Notes under the pieces: model-generated
Told to the model about the DNA's origin: nothing
Seen by the model: only the letters and a program-made list of their open reading frames with translations
Database searches by the model: none
Program-made: the position numbers and the translations under genes
Origin: Owenweeksia hongkongensis DSM 17368
GTDB lineage: Bacteria > Bacteroidota > Bacteroidia > Flavobacteriales > Schleiferiaceae
Direction of reading: 5' to 3'
DNA: 64,000 nucleotides
Assembly (NCBI RefSeq): GCF_000236705.1
Contig: NC_016599.1
Location: 2,852,001 to 2,916,000, forward strand
Part shown: piece by piece, positions 43,441 to 50,109 of the stretch
How positions within the stretch are numbered: position 1 is the first letter of the stretch
Layout of the letters: the number at the start of each line of letters is the position of its first letter

Positions 43441-45315
43441 GTGAATTACCTCTCGGTAGAAAATATTTCAAAGAGCTTTGGTGCTCGCACCCTCTTCAAA
43501 GACTTGTCATTTGGTATTGCTCAAGGGCAAAAAGTAGCCTTGGTGGCACAAAATGGTACAGGCAAAACTTCCATTATGGAAATGCTGGCTGGCCATGAGC
43601 AGCCTGATACCGGACTGGTAACTTATCGCAAAGGAATAAAGGTAGGCTACCTTACTCAAGATCCTGATATTGATCCCACTTTAAGTATTCTGGATAATGT
43701 GCTTTCTGCTGATAACCCAGCCACTGAAGCAATTCGTCAGTATGAAATTGCCTTGGAAAACCCCGAGAAGGAAGATGAATACCAAAGGGCATTTGATCAA
43801 ATGGATCGCCATAATGCCTGGGATTTTGAAGCGCAGGTAAAACAGATTTTGGGAAAGCTAGGTTTGCAGGAAGTAAACCGAATAGCCAATAATCTCTCCG
43901 GAGGGCAGCGCAAGCGCATCGCCTTGGCGCGAACACTTATTTCAAAGCCTGAGATTTTAATTTTTGATGAGCCCACCAACCACCTCGATGTAGAAATGAT
44001 AGAGTGGCTGGAAGAATATCTTTCACAGCCCTCCATCACTTTGTTTATGGTAACGCACGACCGTTACTTTCTGGAGCGTGTTTGCGATCAGATTTTTGAA
44101 CTTGAAAATGAAACCTTATACAGCCACCCGGGTAATTATAGCAACTTTTTGGAGCGAAAAGCTGAGCGCGAAGAGATAGAAGGTGTGAATGTGGGTAAGG
44201 CCAAAAACCTTTTGAAAAAGGAATTGGAATGGATGCGCAGGCAGCCCAAAGCTCGCGGTACCAAGTCTAAAGCGCGCATTGATTCATTTTATGAATTGAA
44301 GGGCGAGGCCAATAAAGATTTGAGCAAAGGGCAGTTGGATATGGAGGTGCAAATGACGAGACTTGGCAGCAAGATTTTAGAATTGCACCGCATAAAGAAA
44401 AGTTACGGTGACCTTAAAATATTGGACGGCTTTGATTACACTTTTAAGCGCGGTGAGCGCATTGGTATAGTTGGGCCAAATGGTGTGGGAAAAACCACTC
44501 TGCTCAAAATTTTGACAGGTAATGAGGAAATAGATGGTGGAAAAGTTATCACTGGTGAGACGGTGAAGTTTGGTTTTTACACCCAAGCCGGAATTAACCT
44601 AGACGGTGATAAGCGTGTGATAGAGGTGGTGAAGGAGATTGCAGATTTTATCCCCATTGGTAAAAAAGGAAGGAATGTAACGGCATCTCAAATGCTAGAT
44701 CGTTTCCTTTTTGAAGGCGATAAGCAATACACTTATGTTTCAAAGCTGAGTGGGGGAGAGAAAAGACGCTTGTATCTACTCACTGTTTTAATGGATAATC
44801 CAAATTTCCTAATCCTGGATGAGCCTACTAACGATTTAGATATCCTTACGCTCAATGTTTTGGAGGAATTTCTTCTGGAATTTCAAGGCTGTTTGATGGT
44901 GGTAACGCATGACCGTTATTTTATGGATAAGCTTACGGACCACCTTTTTGTATTTAGAGGAAACGGTGAAATCAAGGATTTTAATGGTAATTATCGCGAG
45001 TACAAAGCTTACGAAGAAGACCGTTTGGAAACGGAAAAACTGCGAAATAAGAGTTTAGCGAAAGCGCCAAAACAAGCCGCTAAAAAAGAGGAGGCGAGCA
45101 AAAAGATGACCTATGGTGAGCGCCTGGAGTTTGAAGCCTTGGGAAAAGAAGTGGAAAAACTGGAAGAGCGTAAAGCTGAAATTGCCAAAGCCTTTGAAGA
45201 TGCGAGCCTTGATGCCAATAAGTTGGAAGAACTGAGCCGTGAAATGAATGAAGTGCAGGATGAACTTGACGAAAAAGAACTGCGTTGGTTGGAACTGAGT
45301 GAAATGGAAAACTGA
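43441..45315 (+). CDS. uup: ABC-F family ATPase (Uup type)
   Basis: 624 residues from the GTG at 43441, which gives NYLSVENISKSFG, the standard Uup opening; an upstream in-frame ATG at 43390 adds 17 unconserved residues. Two ABC ATPase domains: Walker A AQNGTGKTS with LSGGQRKRIALAR and LIFDEPTNHLDVE, and Walker A GPNGVGKTTLL with LSGGEKRRLYLL and LILDEPTNDLD. The linker has RRQPKARGTKSKARID. The last ~80 residues are a basic coiled-coil (EKLEERKAEIAKAF), the DNA/ribosome-binding tail of Uup. There is no membrane domain: this is a cytosolic ribosome-associated factor and not a transporter. Confidence 0.94.
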   Translation: MNYLSVENISKSFGARTLFKDLSFGIAQGQKVALVAQNGTGKTSIMEMLAGHEQPDTGLVTYRKGIKVGYLTQDPDIDPTLSILDNVLSADNPATEAIRQYEIALENPEKEDEYQRAFDQMDRHNAWDFEAQVKQILGKLGLQEVNRIANNLSGGQRKRIALARTLISKPEILIFDEPTNHLDVEMIEWLEEYLSQPSITLFMVTHDRYFLERVCDQIFELENETLYSHPGNYSNFLERKAEREEIEGVNVGKAKNLLKKELEWMRRQPKARGTKSKARIDSFYELKGEANKDLSKGQLDMEVQMTRLGSKILELHRIKKSYGDLKILDGFDYTFKRGERIGIVGPNGVGKTTLLKILTGNEEIDGGKVITGETVKFGFYTQAGINLDGDKRVIEVVKEIADFIPIGKKGRNVTASQMLDRFLFEGDKQYTYVSKLSGGEKRRLYLLTVLMDNPNFLILDEPTNDLDILTLNVLEEFLLEFQGCLMVVTHDRYFMDKLTDHLFVFRGNGEIKDFNGNYREYKAYEEDRLETEKLRNKSLAKAPKQAAKKEEASKKMTYGERLEFEALGKEVEKLEERKAEIAKAFEDASLDANKLEELSREMNEVQDELDEKELRWLELSEMEN

Positions 45316-45372
45316 GGCACGCAAAGCTCCGAAATGCTTCGGAGCAAGTCGTAAACCAGCAAAGTTTTAAGG
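45304..45372. repeat. Family A interspersed sequence, copy 2 (reverse), with hairpin
   Basis: On the minus strand this reads CTTTGC...GGTTTACGACTTGC and TTTGCGTGCC, related to the 46110-46166 piece. It holds the perfect hairpin GCTCCGAA / TTCGGAGC (45326-45345) just after the uup stop; no T run, so terminator use is doubtful. Confidence 0.45.
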
Positions 45373-45861
45373 ATGCAAAGAATCTGGAATTACTTGTTTT
45401 ATTGTACTTGGAGGCTTGGGGGTCTTATAGACAAAGTAAGCACGAAACTTTTTGGAGGTTCTCTTATTTGAGTCCTTCAAAAGTATTTTCCTTCTAATAG
45501 TAGAAAGCGAGTGGAGGTTTTAAAAACATTGAAATATAAAGAGGCCAAATGGCCTTACCCGTGGCGAGCATTTCGGCTGTTTGAAGTTAGCACTCTGATC
45601 CTGTTTTTAATCGTTTGTGATTTTTTAATGACTTGGTTTGCTGTGGATGAAGAAAGAAAGATTTACTACATCATCTCGGTGGGAACGCTAGCTGTCTATT
45701 TGAATTATCGTTGGTGTTGGAAAGGTGATATTTACCGTAAGTATTTCCAAAAATTTAAAAAGAAGGGCTATAACAATTGGGATTATCTAGTTGCCCTCAT
45801 GTTTTACTTTGGAATTTTAGGCTTTGTTGTTTTATCAGCTTTGGGTTTAGAATTTGTTTAG
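45373..45861 (+). pseudogene. Membrane protein gene apparently split by an in-frame TGA
   Basis: The ATG at 45373 opens a frame of 32 residues (QRIWNYLFYCTWRLGGLIDK ...) that ends at TGA 45469-45471. The very same frame continues as VLQKYFPSNSRKRVEVLKTL into the GTG-started protein at 45511. Both parts look coding, and the first resembles the short N-terminal helix common to small Bacteroidota membrane proteins. The simplest reading is one 162-codon gene with a nonsense change (TGA for a sense codon such as TGG or CGA), or translation restarting at 45511. The call rests on reading-frame continuity only. Confidence 0.5.
45511..45861 (+). CDS. Small membrane protein of unknown function (downstream part of a split gene)
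   Basis: 116 residues from GTG at 45511. After a basic amphipathic start (KTLKYKEAKWPYPWRAFRL) come three hydrophobic spans (about 26-42, 50-64, 92-112). Tryptophan- and tyrosine-rich interfacial segments (NYRWCWKGDIYRKYFQKF) lie between. No family recognised. No ATG lies near the protein start; the frame is continuous with the 32-codon piece upstream apart from one TGA, so this may be only the remainder of a longer protein. A 15-bp direct repeat (45841-45855 and 45866-45880) spans the stop. Confidence 0.6.
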   Translation: MEVLKTLKYKEAKWPYPWRAFRLFEVSTLILFLIVCDFLMTWFAVDEERKIYYIISVGTLAVYLNYRWCWKGDIYRKYFQKFKKKGYNNWDYLVALMFYFGILGFVVLSALGLEFV

Positions 45862-45897
45862 AGTTTTGGGTTTAGAATTTCTTTGCTACTTAGCGCC

Positions 45898-46166
45898 TTT
45901 GTGTGGAATGGAAAATCCCTGCCTATCGGCCAAATCAGTGTTATCAGCGTTCTATTTGATTAACCACAGAGTGTCAGGAGTTACACGGAGAGCATTGCGT
46001 CTTCGCGACTTTGCGAGACTCCCTTTTGCGTGGAATGAAAAATCTGCACGTATCAGTGAAATCAGTGTTATCCGCGTTCTATTTTAACAATAAAGTTTAA
46101 TAGATCTTGGTGTTCTTAGCGACTTTGCGAGAATCTTCTTCCCGTCTTTGCGTGCCTTCCCTTTTT
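45898..46166. repeat. Family A repeat cluster with a tandem 60-bp unit
   Basis: The gap 45862-46233 contains no gene. Two 60-bp units (45898-45957 and 46025-46084) run from TTTG[TC]GTGGAATG to GTTATC[AC]GCGTTCTATTT and are clearly related. Between them are AACCACAGAGTGTCAGGAG and CGCGACTTTGCGAGA; a third GCGACTTTGCGAGA piece follows at 46119-46132, with CGTCTTTGCGTGCC after it. Confidence 0.75.
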
Positions 46167-46233
46167 TAACAAAGCTCTAACAGTCACATTTCACATTTTC
46201 CCACTAAATTGCCCTTGAAAATTAGAACCGAAC

Positions 46234-46917
46234 ATGGAAAACATCATAGAGCTGAAGAAAATCGTGCGGAACTTTCCTTTGGGAAATCAAGTGGTAAAAG
46301 TGCTGAAAGGCATAGATCTTCAGGTGGAGTGCAACGAGTACACAGCTTTGATGGGGCCTTCTGGCAGTGGGAAATCTACCCTTATGAATTTGCTCGGATG
46401 TTTGGATACACCTACTTCTGGCGAGTATTGGCTCAATGGCCAAAACGTGAGTCAGTTGGTAGATAATCAGTTGGCGGAAATTAGAAATCGCGAGATTGGT
46501 TTTGTTTTCCAAACGTTCAACCTTTTACCTCGTTCTACCGCTCTCGAAAACGTGATGCTTCCTTTGATTTATGCCGGATATTCTTCAAAAGATAGAAAGG
46601 AAAGAGCAGAGGAGGTATTGCTTCAGGTAGGTCTTTCGGATAGGATGGATCACCGTCCCAATCAGCTTTCTGGAGGACAAAGACAAAGAGTTGCGGTGGC
46701 GCGGGCTTTAGTAAATAAGCCCTCCATCATTTTAGCTGATGAGCCAACCGGAAATCTCGATACCAAAACATCAGTAGAAATTATGGCGCTTTTCAGTGAA
46801 ATACAAAGCAAAGGTAATACTGTGATTTTGGTAACTCATGAAGAAGACATTGCATTACATGCCAATAGAGTTATCAGATTGCGAGATGGAGAGATTGAGT
46901 CGGATGTGACACAGTAA
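46234..46917 (+). CDS. ABC transporter ATP-binding protein, MacB/LolD-like
   Basis: 227 residues, one nucleotide-binding domain: Walker [13 protein letters not shown] (about 41-52), Q-loop [13 protein letters not shown], signature [15 protein letters not shown], Walker [17 protein letters not shown]-loop VILVTHEED. The LL-x-x-L-D-x-P-T-x-G and NLL-P features place it with MacB/LolD/FtsE-type ATPases that drive mechanotransmission permeases (lipoprotein release, macrolide export). No FtsX-like permease is in the flanks, so its partner is encoded elsewhere. Cytoplasmic face of the inner membrane. Confidence 0.93.
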   Translation: MENIIELKKIVRNFPLGNQVVKVLKGIDLQVECNEYTALMGPSGSGKSTLMNLLGCLDTPTSGEYWLNGQNVSQLVDNQLAEIRNREIGFVFQTFNLLPRSTALENVMLPLIYAGYSSKDRKERAEEVLLQVGLSDRMDHRPNQLSGGQRQRVAVARALVNKPSIILADEPTGNLDTKTSVEIMALFSEIQSKGNTVILVTHEEDIALHANRVIRLRDGEIESDVTQ

Positions 46918-46984
46918 AGAAGGGCTCGACTCCGCACGATCTGACAGAACAAGTAATTTGCCAATTTGCTTGTTGAATGGAATT

Positions 46985-47032
46985 CCCCTTCAATGCTTGA
47001 AGGGGTGGTCGACCGCAGGGAGAGCGGGGTAG
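46985..47032. repeat. Family B interspersed hairpin element, copy 3
   Basis: CCCCTTCAA / TTGAAGGGG (46985-46993, 46997-47005) forms a perfect 9-bp stem, followed by the palindrome GGTCGACC and the ending GAGCGGGGTAGT, shared with copy 1 at 30331-30367. Confidence 0.55.
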
Positions 47033-47105
47033 TTAGAAATTAACTCGGGCATCTATTTTCGGACTTTAGCATCTCGAATTTTTCATTCTTCCCACCCCAG
47101 TTTAT

Positions 47106-47113
47106 TACCTTCG
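47106..47113 (+). promoter_or_regulatory. Candidate -7 element for the SDR gene, giving a near-leaderless mRNA
   Basis: TACCTTCG ends five bases before the ATG at 47119; RNA would begin at or next to the start codon. The -33 match (TTTC near 47081) is weak and its spacing is off. Confidence 0.4.
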
Positions 47114-47118
47114 CACGC

Positions 47119-47907
47119 ATGGATTTAAATCTTACAGGAAAAAAAGCATTAGTATGCGGAAGCTCCGATGGAATCGGGAAAGCGGCTGCAGAAGAGTTGG
47201 CAAAAATGGGCGCAGAAATAGTACTTCTAGCGCGCAATGCTGATAAATTAGAAAAAGTAAAAAAGGAACTTTCTACGGCTCATGGTCAAAATCACACCTA
47301 TCTGGTAGCTGATTTTGATGATCCGATTCAGTTGGAGGTTGTGGTGCTGGCTTATCTAAGCAAAGGAAATACCATCAACATTCTGGTAAATAATACTGGC
47401 GGTCCGCCCGCTGGACCAGCACACACAGCAGATTTGGAAGATTATGTTACTGCTTTCAGACGTCACTTACTTTGTAATCAATTGTTGGTGCAAAAAGTAT
47501 TGCCGGGCATGAAGGATTCTGGATACGGACGCATTGTAAATGTAATCAGCACTTCGGTAAAAGCTCCATTGCCCAATCTTGGTGTGAGCAACACAGTACG
47601 CGGTGCGGTAGGTAATTGGAGTAAGACTTTAGCCACCGAGCTTGGTGCTTTTGGAATTACCGTAAATAACGTTTTGCCGGGTGCTACTGAAACAGGAAGG
47701 CTTTCTTCAATCATAGAAAACAAGGCCAAAAAACTGGGAATAAGCATAGAGGAGGCTTCAGGTAAAATGACCTCTGAAGTGCCTATGAAACGTTTTGCCA
47801 AGCCCGAAGAAGTAGCCAACGCAATTGCGTTTTTAGCTAGTCCTGCGGCTGCTTACATCAATGGAATTAATATTCCTGTAGATGGTGGAAGGACTCCGGT
47901 TCTTTAA
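47119..47907 (+). CDS. SDR family oxidoreductase with replaced catalytic Tyr/Lys
   Basis: 262 residues. The NAD(P) loop is GSSDGIGKAAAEELAK (14-29) and the structural NN-x-G is VNNTGGPPAGPA. The catalytic Ser is present (ISTSVKAPLPN), but the YxxxK motif is replaced by SNTVR in GVSNTVRGAVGNWSKTLA, with Ser for Tyr and Arg for Lys. Some family members with the P-x-N-x-x-x-S-N-x-x-R pattern are annotated as 3-oxoacyl reductases without proof, so normal carbonyl reduction is uncertain. It lies 96 bp before a 2-aminomuconic semialdehyde dehydrogenase-like gene, hinting at a shared tryptophan/kynurenine breakdown role (inference). Confidence 0.87.
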   Translation: MDLNLTGKKALVCGSSDGIGKAAAEELAKMGAEIVLLARNADKLEKVKKELSTAHGQNHTYLVADFDDPIQLEVVVLAYLSKGNTINILVNNTGGPPAGPAHTADLEDYVTAFRRHLLCNQLLVQKVLPGMKDSGYGRIVNVISTSVKAPLPNLGVSNTVRGAVGNWSKTLATELGAFGITVNNVLPGATETGRLSSIIENKAKKLGISIEEASGKMTSEVPMKRFAKPEEVANAIAFLASPAAAYINGINIPVDGGRTPVL

Positions 47908-47909
47908 AG

Positions 47910-47975
47910 TTTGTTGTTCGTGGAAAATGCTCTGCGAAACTTTGCGATCTCCGCGCTTCTGCGTTGAAGCAATTT
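47910..47975. repeat. Family A interspersed sequence, copy 5
   Basis: GTTCGTGGAAAATGCTCTGC, GAAACTTTGCGATCTCCGCG and CTTCTGCGTTGAAGC sit between the SDR and dehydrogenase genes, related to the CTTTGCGTGGAA / GCGACTTTGCGA pieces at 45.9-46.2 kb. Confidence 0.45.
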
Positions 47976-48003
47976 GAAAATCACACCCTGTAAGAGGAAG
48001 CAA

Positions 48004-49455
48004 ATGGTAAAAATGAAAAAGATTTTAAACTACATAGATGGCGAACTTCTGGAACCAATTTCCGGCAAGTTTATGGACAATATTGATCCTTCTCGTGGCC
48101 AGGTGTATTCCTTGATTCCTGAGTCGGATGGGGCGGATGTGCAGAAAGCTGTGGAGGCCGCGAAAAGAGCTTTTCCAATTTGGAGCGCTATGTCAGCCAA
48201 AGAGCGTTCGGAGATTTTGCTTCGAGTGTCGCAAGGTATTTCTGATAGGCTAGATGAATTGGCGGCAGCCGAAAGTTTAGATAATGGCAAGCCTTTAAAG
48301 CTGGCCACTTCGGTGGATATTCCCAGAGCCCGTGATAACTTTTCATTTTTTGCGACAGCTATTTTGCATGATGAAGACCAGTTTCATAATATGGGTACTC
48401 GGGGTTTTAATTATACTCTTCGTCAACCGATTGGTGTGGTGGGCTGTATTTCCCCATGGAACTTGCCCCTTTACCTTTTTAGTTGGAAAATAGCTCCGGC
48501 TTTAGCTGCTGGAAACTGCGTGGTGGCAAAGCCATCTGAGGTTACTCCGATGACGGCTTATTTACTTTCAGAAATTTGCCGTGAGGCGGGAATGCCAGCC
48601 GGTGTATTAAATATTCTTCATGGGCTTGGGCCAGCGGTTGGTCAGGCTATTGTGGAGCATCCAGAAATAAAGGCAATTTCATTTACAGGAGGTACCAAAA
48701 CAGGTGAGCACTTGGCGCGTACAGCGGCTCCTATGTTTAAGAAGCTTTCTCTCGAATTGGGAGGTAAAAACCCCAATTTGATTTTTGCAGATTGTGATTT
48801 TGATAAAGCGGTAAAAACTTCGGTCACTTCTTCCTTTGCCAATCAAGGGCAAATTTGCCTTTGCGGAAGCCGAATCTTTGTAGAGCGTAGCATTTACGAT
48901 AAGTTTAAAAAAGCTTTTGTAGAGCGTGTAAAAGGACTAAAAGTTGGTCCACCGCAAGAAGAAACCAGCCGAATGGGAGCTGTGGTTTCTGAAGTACATA
49001 TGAACAAAGTTTTGGATTACATCTCTCTTGCCGAGGAAGAAGGTGGAACAATTCTTACCGGAGGAAACCGTGTGAAATTGGATGGCGAATTTGCCGAAGG
49101 CTATTATATTGAACCAACGGTGATTGAAGGTTTGGCTTACGATTGCCGCACCAATCAAGAAGAGATTTTTGGACCGGTAGTTACCATCACACCCTTTGAT
49201 ACCGAAGAGGAAGCCTTGATGATGGCCAATTCTACGGAGTACGGTTTGGCCTGTACTGTGTGGACAGAAAATCTAAACCGTGCACACCGAGTAGCGGCTC
49301 AAATGCAATCCGGAATTGTATGGATAAACTGCTGGTTGGTTCGCGATTTGAGAACCTTATTTGGAGGAATGAAAAACAGTGGAGTAGGTCGCGAAGGCGG
49401 TTATGAAGCGCTGCACTTTTTTACGGAGGCAAAGAATGTTTGCTTAACATATTAG
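48004..49455 (+). CDS. Aldehyde dehydrogenase, 2-aminomuconic 6-semialdehyde dehydrogenase (ALDH8)-like
   Basis: 483 residues from the ATG at 48004, which has GAGGAAG at good spacing (ATGs at 47974 and 48013 are in frame too). Rossmann fold and catalytic residues are intact: SPWNLPLYLFSWK, FTGGTKTGEHLA, SLELGGKNPN (Glu base), NQGQICLCGSRIF (nucleophile Cys285) and EEIFGPVVTI. The C-terminal NCWLVRDLRTLFGGMKNSG is characteristic of the ALDH8A1/AmnC/hydroxymuconic semialdehyde group and differs from general ALDHs. Predicted to oxidise 2-aminomuconate semialdehyde with NAD+ in the kynurenine route. The RidA protein at 18659 could do the next deamination. Confidence 0.93.
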   Translation: MVKMKKILNYIDGELLEPISGKFMDNIDPSRGQVYSLIPESDGADVQKAVEAAKRAFPIWSAMSAKERSEILLRVSQGISDRLDELAAAESLDNGKPLKLATSVDIPRARDNFSFFATAILHDEDQFHNMGTRGFNYTLRQPIGVVGCISPWNLPLYLFSWKIAPALAAGNCVVAKPSEVTPMTAYLLSEICREAGMPAGVLNILHGLGPAVGQAIVEHPEIKAISFTGGTKTGEHLARTAAPMFKKLSLELGGKNPNLIFADCDFDKAVKTSVTSSFANQGQICLCGSRIFVERSIYDKFKKAFVERVKGLKVGPPQEETSRMGAVVSEVHMNKVLDYISLAEEEGGTILTGGNRVKLDGEFAEGYYIEPTVIEGLAYDCRTNQEEIFGPVVTITPFDTEEEALMMANSTEYGLACTVWTENLNRAHRVAAQMQSGIVWINCWLVRDLRTLFGGMKNSGVGREGGYEALHFFTEAKNVCLTY

Positions 49456-49456
49456 T

Positions 49457-49538
49457 CTGTCATTCCGGCCATAGAGCCGGAATCCTTTTGTTGATAGTGA
49501 GATTCCTGGTCTCCGTTTTACTTCGCCTGGAATGATAG
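49457..49538. repeat. Family C MITE-like element
   Basis: An ~82-bp element with imperfect terminal inverted repeats: CTGTCATTCCGG at the left and CCTGGAATGATAG at the right. Inside the left end ATTCCGGC / GCCGGAAT form a stem followed by CCTTTTG, which may terminate the aldehyde dehydrogenase mRNA. It begins two bases past that gene. Confidence 0.55.
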
Positions 49539-49620
49539 CCGATGATCATTCTATCAAGGAGTTGGAAACTGTCCGAATAGTAGATTTTAAATCTTAGTTT
49601 TATTTTGCCAAGAGTATTGT

Positions 49621-49650
49621 TCATCATTCCGGCCAGAGAGCCGGAATCTC
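49621..49650. repeat. Family C element, second copy (hairpin half)
   Basis: TCATTCCGGCCAGAGAGCCGGAATCTC repeats the left hairpin of the element at 49457 with few changes; the right half is missing. Confidence 0.6.
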
Positions 49651-49660
49651 TATAAAAAAC

Positions 49661-49688
49661 AGAAAGCCCCGACTCTTCGGGGCTTTCT
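49661..49688 (-). terminator. Rho-independent terminator oriented leftward
   Basis: AGAAAGCCCCGA / TCGGGGCTTTCT 12-bp stem with a 4-nt loop. The T run (GTTTTTT) is on the minus strand, so it ends a transcript coming from the right. The only candidate there is the small frame at 49703-49831. Confidence 0.8.
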
Positions 49689-49702
49689 CACTATATAGAG
49701 GT

Positions 49703-49831
49703 CTATTCTGGTAAATTTTGAACGTTTAACACAAAATTCGAGTCGAATAAGACGTTGGCTAATTTAGTATCAAAGTTTGTACCAGGGCGGTTTTTATAGG
49801 TGAAATTTGTCAAAATTTCTTTAAGCTGCAT
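49703..49831 (-). CDS. Possible 42-aa small protein or gene remnant
   Basis: From ATG at 49831: QLKEILTNFTYKNRPGTNFD followed by a segment ending QNLPE. The frame stays open upstream to 49900 without another usual start codon. The main support is position: the stop is 14 bp before a leftward terminator that serves no other gene. Composition is protein-like (mixed charged and hydrophobic), but no family is recognised; it could be the tail of a decayed gene. The rest of 49456-49952 holds family C elements and nothing else I can support. Confidence 0.35.
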   Translation of the reverse strand: MQLKEILTNFTYKNRPGTNFDTKLANVLFDSNFVLNVQNLPE

Positions 49832-49952
49832 TTTAGAGCAGGTGCGGGGTTTATGTGCTTTGGCTTCTTTAAATGTTAGTTTGATTTCTGATAAAGAGAA
49901 CTAAAACAGTGTTTGATGGTTTATTTAGGTATTAACCAAAAACACAAAGATC

Positions 49953-50105
49953 ATGAGCAATTTACTGTATTTCATAGCGATCATTCTATTAATCGGATGG
50001 GTGTTAGGGGCTTTCGTATTTTCACTAGGTTATCTAATTCATATATTATTAGTGCTTGCCATTATTGCTATTTTATTCAGACTTATTGGCGGGCGAGGAG
50101 TATAG
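49953..50105 (+). CDS. lmo0937-family membrane miniprotein
   Basis: 50 residues: SNLLYFIAIILLIGWVLGAF, a short turn with SLGYLIH, and a second span ending FRLIGGRG. This is the pattern of the lmo0937 family, very small two-span inner-membrane proteins of unknown function, often stress-induced and often several per genome. It starts at ATG 49953 and ends four bases before the macro domain gene, so the two are likely cotranscribed. The match is by pattern memory, but length, spans and the terminal R-x-I-x-G-x-R fit well. Confidence 0.82.
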   Translation: MSNLLYFIAIILLIGWVLGAFVFSLGYLIHILLVLAIIAILFRLIGGRGV

Positions 50106-50109
50106 ATAA

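Noticed and set aside
45854-46087. 77-codon frame through the family A repeats
   Set aside because: It is read through repeat DNA with degenerate copies elsewhere that do not keep the frame.
46234-46917. ABC ATPase plus neighbouring membrane protein (45511) as a complete exporter
   Set aside because: The membrane protein has only three short spans and no FtsX/MacB periplasmic domain, and 372 bp of repeats separate the genes.
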